Of a stretch of DNA of 36,195 nt, positions 26,686 to 34,425 are shown one piece after another. How positions within the stretch are numbered: the first letter of the stretch is position 1; each line of letters starts with the position of its first letter. Under the pieces are notes generated by a model. The model was not told where the DNA came from. It did not search any database and saw nothing but the letters and a program-made list of their open reading frames with translations. The stretch is from Bacteroidota bacterium. Its GTDB lineage: Bacteria; Bacteroidota; Bacteroidia; UKL13-3. Where the stretch lies: the NCBI GenBank assembly GCA_947453415.1, contig CANGGG010000029.1:1-36195 (forward strand). The letters are read 5' to 3'. A program made the translations under genes and the position numbers.

Positions 26686-27648
26686 TTATTCCGATTTATC
26701 GTAAGCCTTAATAATATCCTTTACTAATTTATGTCTTACCACGTCTTCATAGGTTAAATATTGGAAATGAATGCCTTCAATATTATCTAATATTTTTACT
26801 GCTTTTAACAATCCTGACATTTGTTTTTTTGGTAAATCAATTTGCGATAAATCGCCAGTAACAATTACCTTGGCATGAGGACCCATGCGAGTTAGGAACA
26901 TTTTTAATTGTAAATCTGTGGCGTTTTGGGCTTCATCTAAAATAACAAAAGCATTGTCTAAAGTTCGTCCACGCATAAATGCTAAAGGCGCAATTTCAAT
27001 TACACGAGTTTCAATATGTTGCTTGAGTTTTTCAGCAGGAATCATGTCGTCTAAGGCATCGTATAACGGACGCAAATAGGGATCAATTTTCTCTTTTAAA
27101 TCGCCAGGCAAAAAACCTAAATTTTCACCGGCTTCCACTGCGGGACGAGCTAAAATAATTCGTTTTACTTCTTTGTTTTTTAAAGCTTTTACAGCTAAAG
27201 CAACTGCAGTATATGTTTTACCCGTTCCTGCAGGGCCAATGGCAAAAAGAATGTCGTTTTTTTGAATAAACTCCACCATAGCTTTCTGATTTGGAGTTTT
27301 AGCTTTGATAGCTCTTCCACCATTTCCATACAAAATGATATCGGAATTTGCTAAATTACCTCCATTTTCATTGTTTCCAATTTCATCATTTTGAAAATCA
27401 CCAGCCAATAAAGCTTTAAATTGAGTGTCACTGATCGTACCATTTTTGTATATAATATCACCTAATTGAGTGAATTTACTTTCAAATAATTCCATTTCTA
27501 AATCATCGCCAGTAAGCATTAATTGGTTACCACGACTAACAATTTTTAATTTGGGAAAATGTGCTTGTAGGATCTTTAAATTACGGTTATTATTGCCCAA
27601 TATTTCTAATGGATCTAAATTTTCGATAAGAATTTCTTTATTGTTCAA
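26686..27648 (-). CDS. phoH: PhoH family protein (PhoH-like ATPase)
   Basis: 320 residues from a TTG start at 27648; a stop lies five codons upstream in frame and no ATG is near, so TTG is forced. N-terminal ~110 residues contain the KH-like PhoL-type region (L-G-N-N-N-R-N-L-K-I-L-Q). The ATPase domain has G-P-A-G-T-G-K144-T145-Y-T-A (Walker A), F-V-I-L-D-E-A-Q-N (Walker B) and V-I-V-T-G-D-L-S-Q-I-D-L-P. This is the PhoH/YbeZ-like class linked to RNA metabolism and ribosome-associated YbeY in many bacteria. Convergent with the T9SS gene and divergent from the next gene by 59 bases. Confidence 0.95.
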   Translation of the reverse strand: MNNKEILIENLDPLEILGNNNRNLKILQAHFPKLKIVSRGNQLMLTGDDLEMELFESKFTQLGDIIYKNGTISDTQFKALLAGDFQNDEIGNNENGGNLANSDIILYGNGGRAIKAKTPNQKAMVEFIQKNDILFAIGPAGTGKTYTAVALAVKALKNKEVKRIILARPAVEAGENLGFLPGDLKEKIDPYLRPLYDALDDMIPAEKLKQHIETRVIEIAPLAFMRGRTLDNAFVILDEAQNATDLQLKMFLTRMGPHAKVIVTGDLSQIDLPKKQMSGLLKAVKILDNIEGIHFQYLTYEDVVRHKLVKDIIKAYDKSE

Positions 27649-27667
27649 ATTATTTGCTGCTTAATTA

Positions 27668-27675
27668 TATTTTTG
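27668..27675 (+). promoter_or_regulatory. -7 element (TATTTTTG) for the SAM hydroxide adenosyltransferase gene
   Basis: Matches TAnnTTTG and lies 33 bases before the GTG start, inside the 59-base divergent gap with phoH. Confidence 0.5.
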
Positions 27676-27707
27676 CACGAATTTATTAAATAACTCAAGC
27701 CACACAA

Positions 27708-28487
27708 GTGAATATTATTACGCTCACATCCGATTATGGAAATAACAGTCATTATATCGCCTCAATAAAAGGTAATTTATTGAAGCATATTTCTAATATT
27801 CAATTAGTTGATGTCTCTCATGGTATTCAGAAATTTAACAAGATTGAAGCGGCTTTTGTTTTAAGTAACAGTTATAAAAATTTCACAGACGGGAGTATTC
27901 ATTTAATTTGTGTAGAAACTAACATTTTTGAATATAAAAATATTGTGATTGCAAAGCATCAAAATCAATATTTTATAGGTTTAGATAATGGAATTATTAA
28001 CTTAATTTTTGACCATCAACCAAATGAAATTTGGATATTAAAAAAAGTATTATTAGCAAACGTTGACTTATTTATTGAAAATGATGTTTTTGTAAAAATA
28101 GCAGAACACCTGGTGAATAAATTGCCTTTGGCGGATATTGCTGAATTAGGAAAATTGACAAGTGATTTAACCCTAAGTAAATTAGCCATTGACGAGGATG
28201 GAATAACAGCTTATGTTTCTTTTATTGATGGTTTTGGAAATATTCATTTTAATTTGAGTAAATCCACCTTTGATGAAGTAAGAAAAGGTAGGAAATTTAA
28301 GGTTTTTTATGCTAGAAAAAACTTTTTTGATGAAATTTCACAGCATTATTCCGAAGGAATTCCTGGAACGGAATTGTTGTTGTTTAATTCTAATAATTTT
28401 ATGGAGATAGCTACAAATCGAGGAAATGCATCGCAATTATTAGGGCTTAAACTTAACAGTAAAATAATGATTGAATTTTTTAATTAA
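27708..28487 (+). CDS. SAM hydroxide adenosyltransferase/hydrolase family protein (DUF62)
   Basis: 259 residues from GTG at 27708. The N-terminus I-I-T-L-T-S-D-Y-G and H-Y-I-A-S-I-K-G match the family (typically L-x-T-D-F-G and Y-V-G-x-M-K-G), as do F-I-D-G-F-G-N-I-H-F-N near residue 180 and E-I-A-T-N-R-G-N-A-S-Q-L-L-G near the end. Known members convert S-adenosylmethionine plus water to adenosine and methionine. The stretch that usually reads V-V-D-P-G-V-G-x-x-R-R, carrying the catalytic Asp and Arg, is here C-V-E-T-N-I-F-E-Y-K-N, so Asp is Glu and the Arg position is not kept. Activity is therefore uncertain; the same family may have drifted to another role. A small monooxygenase-like gene follows after four bases. 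Confidence 0.85.
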   Translation: MNIITLTSDYGNNSHYIASIKGNLLKHISNIQLVDVSHGIQKFNKIEAAFVLSNSYKNFTDGSIHLICVETNIFEYKNIVIAKHQNQYFIGLDNGIINLIFDHQPNEIWILKKVLLANVDLFIENDVFVKIAEHLVNKLPLADIAELGKLTSDLTLSKLAIDEDGITAYVSFIDGFGNIHFNLSKSTFDEVRKGRKFKVFYARKNFFDEISQHYSEGIPGTELLLFNSNNFMEIATNRGNASQLLGLKLNSKIMIEFFN

Positions 28488-28491
28488 ATAT

Positions 28492-28788
28492 ATGATAACA
28501 AGAGTAGTAAGACTGAGTTTTGACCCAAATAAATTAACAGATTTTTACAAAGTATTTGAAGCAAGTAAAATACATATTGCAGCATTTGAGGGCTGCAATG
28601 GTTTACAATTAATGCAAGATGCTACGGAAAAGAATGTACTATACACATTAAGCTATTGGGAAAATGAGGAAAGTTTGAATAAATATAGGTTTTCGGAGTT
28701 ATTTAAAGCTACTTGGAGTGAAACAAAAATTTTGTTTAACAATAAGCCACAAGCATTTAGTTTAGAATTACTACAAAAAGTAAAATAA
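28492..28788 (+). CDS. Antibiotic biosynthesis monooxygenase (ABM) fold protein
   Basis: 98 residues from the ATG at 28492, four bases after the previous stop; an in-frame TTG at 28471 would overlap that gene and is rejected. Pattern I-T-R-V-V-R-L-S-F, F-E-G-C-N-G-L-Q-L-M-Q-D, Y-T-L-S-Y-W-E-N-E-E-S-L-N-K-Y-R and F-K-A-T-W-S-E-T-K fits the dimeric alpha/beta ABM barrel found in heme-degrading and quinol monooxygenases as well as in many uncharacterised proteins. No specific substrate can be named. Cytosolic; probably co-transcribed with the upstream gene. Confidence 0.8.
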   Translation: MITRVVRLSFDPNKLTDFYKVFEASKIHIAAFEGCNGLQLMQDATEKNVLYTLSYWENEESLNKYRFSELFKATWSETKILFNNKPQAFSLELLQKVK

Positions 28789-28790
28789 TA

Positions 28791-28821
28791 TTTGCTTATA
28801 AACCAAATATTTTTACTTTTG
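28791..28821 (+). promoter_or_regulatory. Consensus Bacteroidota promoter for the tRNA unit
   Basis: TTTG (28791-28794), 19-base spacer, TACTTTTG (28814-28821). This is the best promoter match in the window. It overlaps only the end of the preceding gene's trailer and would transcribe the tRNA remnant and then the intact tRNA. Confidence 0.75.
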
Positions 28822-28847
28822 CAGCCCTTAAAAATAACAATTTTAAT

Positions 28848-28911
28848 GGCGGGGTGGCTCATAAGTTAGTAAAAGGATTCATATCCGTTAACTAACGGAC
28901 AGCAGTTCTGG
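28848..28911 (+). pseudogene. Decayed tRNA-Met copy (tRNA pseudogene)
   Basis: The stretch starts GGCGGGGTGGCTC, like the intact tRNA 78 bases downstream (GGCGGGGTAGCTC), keeps the GTTAG of the D loop and the anticodon region AGGATTCATA, then diverges. The D stem is broken, the anticodon loop has six instead of seven bases (GGA-TTCATA-TCC, 28875-28886), and no 3' acceptor strand CCCCGC exists. Where the variable loop should be there is a perfect new hairpin CCGTTA-AC-TAACGG (28885-28898). CAGTTC of the T arm is recognisable at 28903-28908. It lies between the promoter and the real tRNA, so it is transcribed as leader. Confidence 0.75.
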
Positions 28912-28925
28912 AAAACAAAAATAAT

Positions 28926-28999
28926 GGCGGGGTAGCTCAGATGGTTAGAGCACAGGATTCATAACCCTGAGGTCGGCAGTTCGATTCTGCTCCCCGCTA
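28926..28999 (+). tRNA. tRNA-Met, anticodon CAT
   Basis: 74-base cloverleaf: acceptor GGCGGGG/CCCCGCT (one G-U at the end), D stem GCTC/GAGC, anticodon stem CAGGA/CCCTG with one A-C mismatch next to the loop TTCATAA, variable AGGTC, T stem GGCAG/CTGCT with loop TTCGATT, discriminator A. CCA is not encoded. CAT could also be the tRNA-Ile2 read by TilS-modified C34, but the 5' GGC start and overall sequence fit elongator tRNA-Met of Bacteroidota better. Confidence 0.93.
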
Positions 29000-29004
29000 C
29001 ATTT

Positions 29005-29041
29005 AAAAAAGCTTTACAGTTTATACTGTAAAGCTTTTTTT
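29005..29041 (+). terminator. Intrinsic terminator of the tRNA unit
   Basis: AAAAAAGCTTTACAG (29005-29019), short loop, CTGTAAAGCTTTTTTT (29026-29041): a perfect stem ending in a T tract right after the tRNA. Confidence 0.92.
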
Positions 29042-29170
29042 GTTTTCAATAAAATTGAACGCATTTTAATTTAAATACTGTTTCAATTCCTGGAATTGAG
29101 TAAATTGACTTCAATAAAAAAAACACCTTAATTTAAAATAGTTAATTATAATTGCAGCATTAATTAAAAA

Positions 29171-30385
29171 ATGCCAGCATCAATACTTGTAGCTACCAAT
29201 GAAAAGAAGTGGTTAAAAAAAATAATAGAAGAAAAGTTTCAACTTGATATAACAGATAGTTATTCTTGCAAACGACTCAGTGAATTATTATCTAAAGACC
29301 TTAATTTAGAAATAAATTACAATACTATCAGGCGTATTTTTGAAGTGGTAAAAACTAAAAGCAATCCATCTGTTTATAGCTTAAACATACTTGCCAAATC
29401 AATAGATTTTAAGGATTTTGAAGCTTTTAAAAAATACATTTACAAATTTGACAATGATATTTTTAACGAATTAATTCATTTGAGTTATGAGCGAAAAAAA
29501 ATAGATCATCAACTGATGATGGAGTTAATAAAAGATTTGAATTCGCCAAACTGGGAACAAATTTATCTTTTAAAAAATGTAATAGATTTATGTATCCAAT
29601 TACAAGATTTTGACTTTTTAAAACAGGTAATCCACTTGGAATATAATGAAGGAAATGAAGAGTTTTTAGAGAAATTTACAGTCTGTTTTCAACGATTATA
29701 TTTTGAAGCTAAAAATAAAAATTCAGCTGTAAATAATTTCATTTTACAGCATATAGCTACCTCAGAAATATTACAAAGAATATTATTACAAGTATATGTT
29801 AGTGAAGATTATTTAAATGATTTTTGGGGAGATTGGTTAGCCGCTGCCTCAGTTAATTTAGTTCACGACATGGAAGTATTTAAAAGTGTATTATTATGTC
29901 AAAAAAAATACAATAAAAACCTTATAAATGAAGCAAAAGAATTATTTGTAATTGCTAAAAATGCTGTTTTTAATTCAGAACAAATGGTTCATCCAATTTT
30001 ATTAGGTAGGATAGCAGCTTGGGATAAAATATTAAATGCTAGTTCACATCAACCTCCTTTATATTTTAATCAAATTACGAGTAGTTTCGATCAAGCATGC
30101 TATTTTGTTTTTTACTACAGACTTATCAATGTATATCTTAAGCCAAAAAATCAAAATGGAATATTAGCATCCATTGATTTAAAAAAACTTCCAAGCACAT
30201 TAGGAGCTTTTGACAAAAAACTATTGAATAAATTTTATTTAACCTCCTCATTATACTATCATCATTTAGCTGAATTTGAAAAGGCTAAAACTGCTTTGTT
30301 AAAAGTAGATGAACACAGGTTAGATGTTTGGGAAATAGATTGGTTTTATAAGAATTTTAAATTACTTAGTGATTTATATAATTAA
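29171..30385 (+). CDS. Uncharacterised protein with N-terminal HTH-like region
   Basis: 404 residues, not recognised as a named family. Residues about 30-85 (C-K-R-L-S-E-L-L-S-K-D-L, N-Y-N-T-I-R-R-I-F-E, S-V-Y-S-L-N-I-L-A-K-S-I-D-F-K-D-F) look like a xenobiotic-response-element-type helix-turn-helix, with N-T-I-R-R as recognition helix. The remaining 300 residues are predicted helical and TPR-like (runs such as F-Y-Y-R-L-I-N-V-Y, L-Y-Y-H-H-L-A-E-F-E-K-A-K-T-A-L-L-K-V). No signal peptide. The layout, HTH plus helical repeat, resembles peptide- or stress-sensing regulators, but no ligand or target is known. The EamA transporter starts three bases after its stop. Confidence 0.7.
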   Translation: MPASILVATNEKKWLKKIIEEKFQLDITDSYSCKRLSELLSKDLNLEINYNTIRRIFEVVKTKSNPSVYSLNILAKSIDFKDFEAFKKYIYKFDNDIFNELIHLSYERKKIDHQLMMELIKDLNSPNWEQIYLLKNVIDLCIQLQDFDFLKQVIHLEYNEGNEEFLEKFTVCFQRLYFEAKNKNSAVNNFILQHIATSEILQRILLQVYVSEDYLNDFWGDWLAAASVNLVHDMEVFKSVLLCQKKYNKNLINEAKELFVIAKNAVFNSEQMVHPILLGRIAAWDKILNASSHQPPLYFNQITSSFDQACYFVFYYRLINVYLKPKNQNGILASIDLKKLPSTLGAFDKKLLNKFYLTSSLYYHHLAEFEKAKTALLKVDEHRLDVWEIDWFYKNFKLLSDLYN

Positions 30386-30388
30386 ATA

Positions 30389-31264
30389 ATGGGAGTATTA
30401 TTTGTAATTTTAAGTGCCATTTGTTTTGGTATAAGCAATGCATATTGGAAAAAAGCAATTGGACAAAAATCCTTTTATGTAGTTATTTTTTTTAGGGGTT
30501 TATTTACTTCCACATTATATGGATTGATATTGGTTTTGAATTATATATTTAATTTTTTACCAACTATACTTTTATCAACTGATATTGTTTCAATTTCAAC
30601 TTATATTTATGCTATTTTATTATCCATATTTAGTGGAATTGGATTGTATTTTTTTGTTAAATCAATTCAAACAGATAAGATTAGTGTTGTAGTTCCGCTC
30701 TCATCAATTAATGTGTTTTCTGTTTTAACAGCAGTTTTTATATTGAATGAAACATGGAAAAACGAATACATTGTTCAAATTGGATTAGTCGTTTTTGGGG
30801 CATTATTAATTTATTCTTCTTCAAAACGTGATAATAAAATTAGTTCCAATAAAAACATCATTTTAACAAGTATTTTAGCTGCTTTTTTTTGGGGGATTTC
30901 CTATGCTTTATTTAAGGTTTCTATTCAGAAAATTGGCGCATTGGCATTTGCTTTTATTTTAGAATTAACCATCACTTGTTTTGCGTTTTTCTTAATCATT
31001 TATAATCAGGTTTTTCATGAAATATTAACTGGTAATAAAATAAAACACTACATTGTTTTATCATTACTGTTGTTTTTTGGCACATTATTTATCAATTTAG
31101 GTTTACAGCATACACCAATTATAGTAGTGAATATTCTTTCAAATATTACACTGTTAATTTCCTTATTACTAGGTTTTATTTTATACAATGAAAAACTAAA
31201 TTGGAAAGAATGGCTAGGTATTTTATTGATATTGATTGCCATTTTTCTAGCTTCATTTTTATAA
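30389..31264 (+). CDS. DMT superfamily transporter (EamA domain)
   Basis: 291 residues with ten predicted transmembrane helices in two EamA repeats. Typical parts: F-G-I-S-N-A-Y-W-K-K-A in helix 1, V-V-V-P-L-S-S-I-N-V-F-S-V-L-T-A in the middle of repeat 1 followed by L-N-E-T-W, and the same logic in repeat 2 (P-I-I-V-V-N-I-L-S-N-I-T, L-Y-N-E-K-L-N-W-K-E-W). Not closely similar to the first EamA protein in the window. Substrate unknown. It follows the HTH-like gene by three bases, so that protein could regulate or be co-expressed with it. Confidence 0.87.
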   Translation: MGVLFVILSAICFGISNAYWKKAIGQKSFYVVIFFRGLFTSTLYGLILVLNYIFNFLPTILLSTDIVSISTYIYAILLSIFSGIGLYFFVKSIQTDKISVVVPLSSINVFSVLTAVFILNETWKNEYIVQIGLVVFGALLIYSSSKRDNKISSNKNIILTSILAAFFWGISYALFKVSIQKIGALAFAFILELTITCFAFFLIIYNQVFHEILTGNKIKHYIVLSLLLFFGTLFINLGLQHTPIIVVNILSNITLLISLLLGFILYNEKLNWKEWLGILLILIAIFLASFL

Positions 31265-31298
31265 AAACTGCAATTCAATTATTTGATTTTAATTGATA

Positions 31299-31318
31299 TC
31301 ATTTGTACTCATTTGTAC
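31299..31318 (+). repeat. Direct 10-base repeat upstream of the accessory cluster
   Basis: TCATTTGTAC occurs twice in tandem (31299-31308, 31309-31318), 54 bases before the next gene. Such a paired site could bind a dimeric regulator; this is a guess. Confidence 0.5.
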
Positions 31319-31371
31319 CCATAGGTTTATTGTTGGAATGTTTTATTTGTAAAAAATAAATAATAAACAAA

Positions 31372-31584
31372 ATGGAAAACTACAGATTATCTCTTCAAGG
31401 TAAGAGCAAACAAGGATCAAAATCATTTTCAATTGAAGTAAGTGTTGAACCAAAAAATTTCCAAGGTGGGTTTACTCAATGGATTGGAAATAGTAGAAAT
31501 AAAGATGCTGTTTCAGCATGGTTAAAAAATCAATGTCCGGGTTATGATGAATTAAGGTGTTATGGACACCAGCTAATTAGTTAA
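31372..31584 (+). CDS. Small unknown protein (70 residues)
   Basis: I do not recognise it. It is soluble, without signal peptide, opening M-E-N-Y-R-L-S-L-Q-G-K-S-K-Q-G and ending C-P-G-Y-D-E-L-R-C-Y-G-H-Q-L-I-S, with two cysteines near the C-terminus. The Trp-containing centre (F-T-Q-W-I-G-N-S-R-N-K-D-A-V-S-A-W-L) is helix-like. Reading frame and codon use match its neighbours. It is the first gene of the accessory cluster, separated from the next by about 100 bases. Confidence 0.55.
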   Translation: MENYRLSLQGKSKQGSKSFSIEVSVEPKNFQGGFTQWIGNSRNKDAVSAWLKNQCPGYDELRCYGHQLIS

Positions 31585-31685
31585 TATTTTATCAACTTCT
31601 ATTTTTAAAAGAATCAAATAGATATTCATAAAGTTTATACTCATTCAATGAAATTCAAATACATTACTAAATTACTTCAATTGAT

Positions 31686-31967
31686 ATGAATTTTGAATTT
31701 AGTTCAGCTATTACTAGAGGTGGTAATGTTCTTACGCCTGAAAAAATAATTATTTCTACAGATTTTATTACTTGGAAAAAAAGAAACAAGTATTTAATTG
31801 GAGTTGATTCTATTAGCATTCCTCTTGATAAAATATCGGGAGTTGAAATTCAAAACAAAATTTTGGGTGCAGATATAATTATAATAAGTAACGGGTTGAG
31901 TAAAATAACAGCTAAAAACTTTACTGCAGCGGATGCAGAAAAAATCAAAGAAATTTTAATTAAATAA
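31686..31967 (+). CDS. Small PH-domain-like protein
   Basis: 93 residues. Alternating beta segments (I-I-I-S-T-D-F-I-T-W-K-K-R, S-I-S-I-P-L-D-K-I-S-G-V-E-I, I-I-I-I-S-N-G-L-S-K-I-T-A-K-N-F) and a C-terminal helix (A-A-D-A-E-K-I-K-E-I-L-I-K) give the order of a bacterial pleckstrin-homology-like fold. No membrane helix. Family assignment is by pattern only. Its stop is four bases before the first of the three paralogous genes, so it belongs to the same transcription unit and likely the same system. Confidence 0.6.
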   Translation: MNFEFSSAITRGGNVLTPEKIIISTDFITWKKRNKYLIGVDSISIPLDKISGVEIQNKILGADIIIISNGLSKITAKNFTAADAEKIKEILIK

Positions 31968-31971
31968 TAAA

Positions 31972-32313
31972 ATGGCAAAGGATTACACAAAATACGCTAT
32001 CGAAGGTGTAGCAGAAAATTTAGGAAAATCAAAATTAGCATTGGCTATTATTGAAGATTACGTGAGCAAAAATTTAGTGGATTTTGCCATATTAAACGCT
32101 GCTTTTCCTGATGAATGCCAAGGTGGTATTCATGGTGTTTTTAGAAAAAAAGAAGATGTAAAGGATTTCAAAAGGTACTACATGAATATGCCTATTACAT
32201 TAATTGATGGCAATATAATTGTAGTTTCTAACCAATGGGGAATTGATAATATACCCGGATTGATTGACAGGGCAAATAAGTTAGGATATAAAATCATTCA
32301 ATCCAAAATAGAA
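31972..32313 (+). repeat. Shared 5' module, copy 1
   Basis: 114-codon module. From 32155 to 32222 it is identical, base for base, to the same part of copies 2 and 3; the tail (to GAA at 32311-32313) is nearly identical to copy 2 only. Confidence 0.9.
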
Positions 32314-33084
32314 GCCAAATCAACAATGGAAGATTCAATACAAATTGATTTTGAAAATATAGGAGCTGATGGTTTTAAACAACTTATTATCGATGAAATT
32401 GGTAATGGAGATGATGATGCAATTGTTGCGATATTTAATGCTTTAATTGATTACTTGAATGCCGATGAAAAAAACAGAAATATTGGTTGGTACGTTATAC
32501 TTTTCATATACACTTTAGATCAAATGGACTGGGAAGTTGATTATGATATTAATAGATTAAATTATAATATTACTAAAGAAACATTCTTTTCATTTAATCC
32601 TGAACGACAAGATGAGAATGGTTGGGAGTCTACTTCCGATTATATTTGGACTGACCTTAAAACTGGCACAAAAGGAACTTTCCTTGAACTTTTATTAAAA
32701 AGATTAAACCTAACAAATATTGATGACTCACTATTAGATGAAAAACTTACTGATGCAGCAGTTACTTATTTTTGGTTTTCTATGGTTAATTTTATTTTAT
32801 CTTCAAAAATACATGATAAAGAAGAACTTACTAAACTCATGTGGACAGTATTTGAAGATCCATTCCATTCTAATTACTCAGATATTGATTTTTGCGGAGA
32901 AACCCCAGGTGCAAACGCAATGAATATAATCATTAATGATTTATTAGGATACGAATACAATCATTTTAATTGTGAAGAGAATGATGAAATGGAACCATAT
33001 GGCGACTATATGACTGATTATTCTGCTGTAGCTAAGGATATATTAGATCGTGATATTTTTGATGATATTCTTTTAAATAACTAA
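31972..33084 (+). CDS. Modular protein A: shared N-terminal module plus acidic C-terminal region
   Basis: 370 residues. Residues 1-114 form a module shared with the next two genes (M-A-K-D-Y-T-K-Y, then E-N-L-G-K-S-K-L-A, F-P-D-E-C-Q-G-G-I-H-G-V-F-R-K-K, and V-V-S-N-Q-W-G-I-D-N-I-P-G-L-I). It looks like a compact alpha/beta, possibly DNA- or protein-binding domain; I cannot name it with certainty. Residues 115-370 have no similarity to the C-termini of the paralogues: acidic, rich in Asp, Asn, Trp and Tyr (G-W-Y-V-I-L-F-I-Y-T-L-D-Q-M-D-W, D-P-F-H-S-N-Y-S-D-I-D-F-C-G-E). No catalytic motif is evident, and no signal peptide. Confidence 0.7.
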   Translation: MAKDYTKYAIEGVAENLGKSKLALAIIEDYVSKNLVDFAILNAAFPDECQGGIHGVFRKKEDVKDFKRYYMNMPITLIDGNIIVVSNQWGIDNIPGLIDRANKLGYKIIQSKIEAKSTMEDSIQIDFENIGADGFKQLIIDEIGNGDDDAIVAIFNALIDYLNADEKNRNIGWYVILFIYTLDQMDWEVDYDINRLNYNITKETFFSFNPERQDENGWESTSDYIWTDLKTGTKGTFLELLLKRLNLTNIDDSLLDEKLTDAAVTYFWFSMVNFILSSKIHDKEELTKLMWTVFEDPFHSNYSDIDFCGETPGANAMNIIINDLLGYEYNHFNCEENDEMEPYGDYMTDYSAVAKDILDRDIFDDILLNN

Positions 33085-33103
33085 TATTTAAATCTTCTAC
33101 ATC

Positions 33104-33130
33104 AAATAAAATCATTCTATCATTTTATTT
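33104..33130 (+). other. AT-only hairpin between proteins A and B
   Basis: AAATAAAAT (33104-33112) and ATTTTATTT (33122-33130) can pair in the 57-base gap ahead of the second paralogue. Weak; could be a processing site or chance in AT-rich DNA. Confidence 0.25.
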
Positions 33131-33141
33131 AAGAAAAAAAT

Positions 33142-33483
33142 ATGGCAAAGGACTATTCAAAATACACGATTGAAGGCGTGACAGAAAATTTAGGGAAATC
33201 AAAATTAGCATATGCTATTATTGAAGATTATGTTAGCAAAAATCAAGTGGATTTTGCCATGTTAAACGCTGCTTTCCCTGATGAATGCCAAGGTGGTATT
33301 CATGGTGTTTTTAGAAAAAAAGATGATGTAAAGGATTTCAAAAGGTACTACATGAATATGCCTATTACATTAATTGATGGCAATATAATTGTCGTTTCTA
33401 ATCAATGGGGAATTGATAATATACCCGGATTGATTGACAGGGCAAATAAGTTAGGATATAAAATCATTCAATCCAAAATAGAA
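33142..33483 (+). repeat. Shared 5' module, copy 2
   Basis: Same 114 codons. Differs from copy 1 mainly in the first 50 codons; identical at 33325-33392 to copies 1 and 3, and continues almost unchanged to 33483 with copy 1. Confidence 0.9.
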
Positions 33484-34407
33484 ATTGAGGAAATTGAAGA
33501 AGTTATAACTGAATATATTGTTGAAAATAAATTACAAGATGTTACAATTAATATTTCGGGAAAAATAACCACTTATTTCTTTGCAACTATTGATAATGAA
33601 TTCTTGCCTGAATTTAAAAATGCGATAGGTGAAGCATCTCAGAAAAAGATAAGTATGGAAGCATTTTTACAAAGTCTTCTGTCTTTAACACTTAATGATG
33701 GAATAGACAATTTACCAGATTTCAAAGACAATTTGAATATGGAAAAATTTAATTTGTTATGCCCTAAATTATTTGAAATAATTTATACAATTGAAAATGG
33801 AGATTCTGGTGATCATTATTGGTTATATGAAAAAATATTTACCTCAGCAGAAGAAGTTAGTTTTTTTGATGAAAATGCTGAAATATCCGTATACATTGAT
33901 GATAATGAAATTGTGACGCAGCAAACTATACTTGATTTTTGCGGTGATTTTGAATCTGTTTGGATGGAAGACTTAGATCAAAATAGTGATGATTCTAAAA
34001 TGTTAAATCAATTTCATGATAAAAATATGGAAGAATATGGATTTGAAGACATTGAAGACCTTAGTATTGAAAAAAATACAAATGATATTAAAATTTTAGA
34101 TTATTACTTTACCCCACCAAGTTTAACCGAATTATCTGAGGCTGAAAATCAAATAAAAATTGAACATAACAACAGCGTAAACTTTACATATAATATTGAA
34201 ACTATAGATTTCTCTTTTTCGAAATTATTATTTCTAAGATTTAGCAATGCTGAAGATTTTACAGATTCATCTAATAATCAAATTGGAAGTTATTTGTTTT
34301 ATGATAATGAAATGATTAGACCTGAATTAAACATTGATTTCGTTGATGAAATAATATTAAGTTATAATCCAGTAAGAAAATCATTAAAATTTTTATTAGA
34401 AGGATAA
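33142..34407 (+). CDS. Modular protein B: shared N-terminal module plus acidic C-terminal region
   Basis: 421 residues. Residues 1-114 match protein A's module, ending with the same S-K-I-E, after which the two proteins part abruptly. Residues 115-421 are strongly acidic (e.g. Y-I-D-D-N-E-I-V, E-D-L-D-Q-N-S-D-D-S-K and N-M-E-E-Y-G-F-E-D-I-E-D), with a beta-rich final part ending V-D-E-I-I-L-S-Y-N-P-V-R-K-S-L-K. No enzyme motif is recognised. The acid-rich tails on three different frames suggest binding partners such as inhibitors, decoys or effectors with their own specificity; inference only. Confidence 0.7.
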   Translation: MAKDYSKYTIEGVTENLGKSKLAYAIIEDYVSKNQVDFAMLNAAFPDECQGGIHGVFRKKDDVKDFKRYYMNMPITLIDGNIIVVSNQWGIDNIPGLIDRANKLGYKIIQSKIEIEEIEEVITEYIVENKLQDVTINISGKITTYFFATIDNEFLPEFKNAIGEASQKKISMEAFLQSLLSLTLNDGIDNLPDFKDNLNMEKFNLLCPKLFEIIYTIENGDSGDHYWLYEKIFTSAEEVSFFDENAEISVYIDDNEIVTQQTILDFCGDFESVWMEDLDQNSDDSKMLNQFHDKNMEEYGFEDIEDLSIEKNTNDIKILDYYFTPPSLTELSEAENQIKIEHNNSVNFTYNIETIDFSFSKLLFLRFSNAEDFTDSSNNQIGSYLFYDNEMIRPELNIDFVDEIILSYNPVRKSLKFLLEG

Positions 34408-34425
34408 TTATTAAATATAAATAAT

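Noticed and set aside
28848-28911. A second functional tRNA
   Set aside because: The acceptor stem has no 3' strand, the D stem is broken and the anticodon loop has six bases.
28926-28999. tRNA-Ile2 (CAT read with lysidine)
   Set aside because: Possible in principle, but the overall sequence fits elongator tRNA-Met of Bacteroidota better; left as a caveat.
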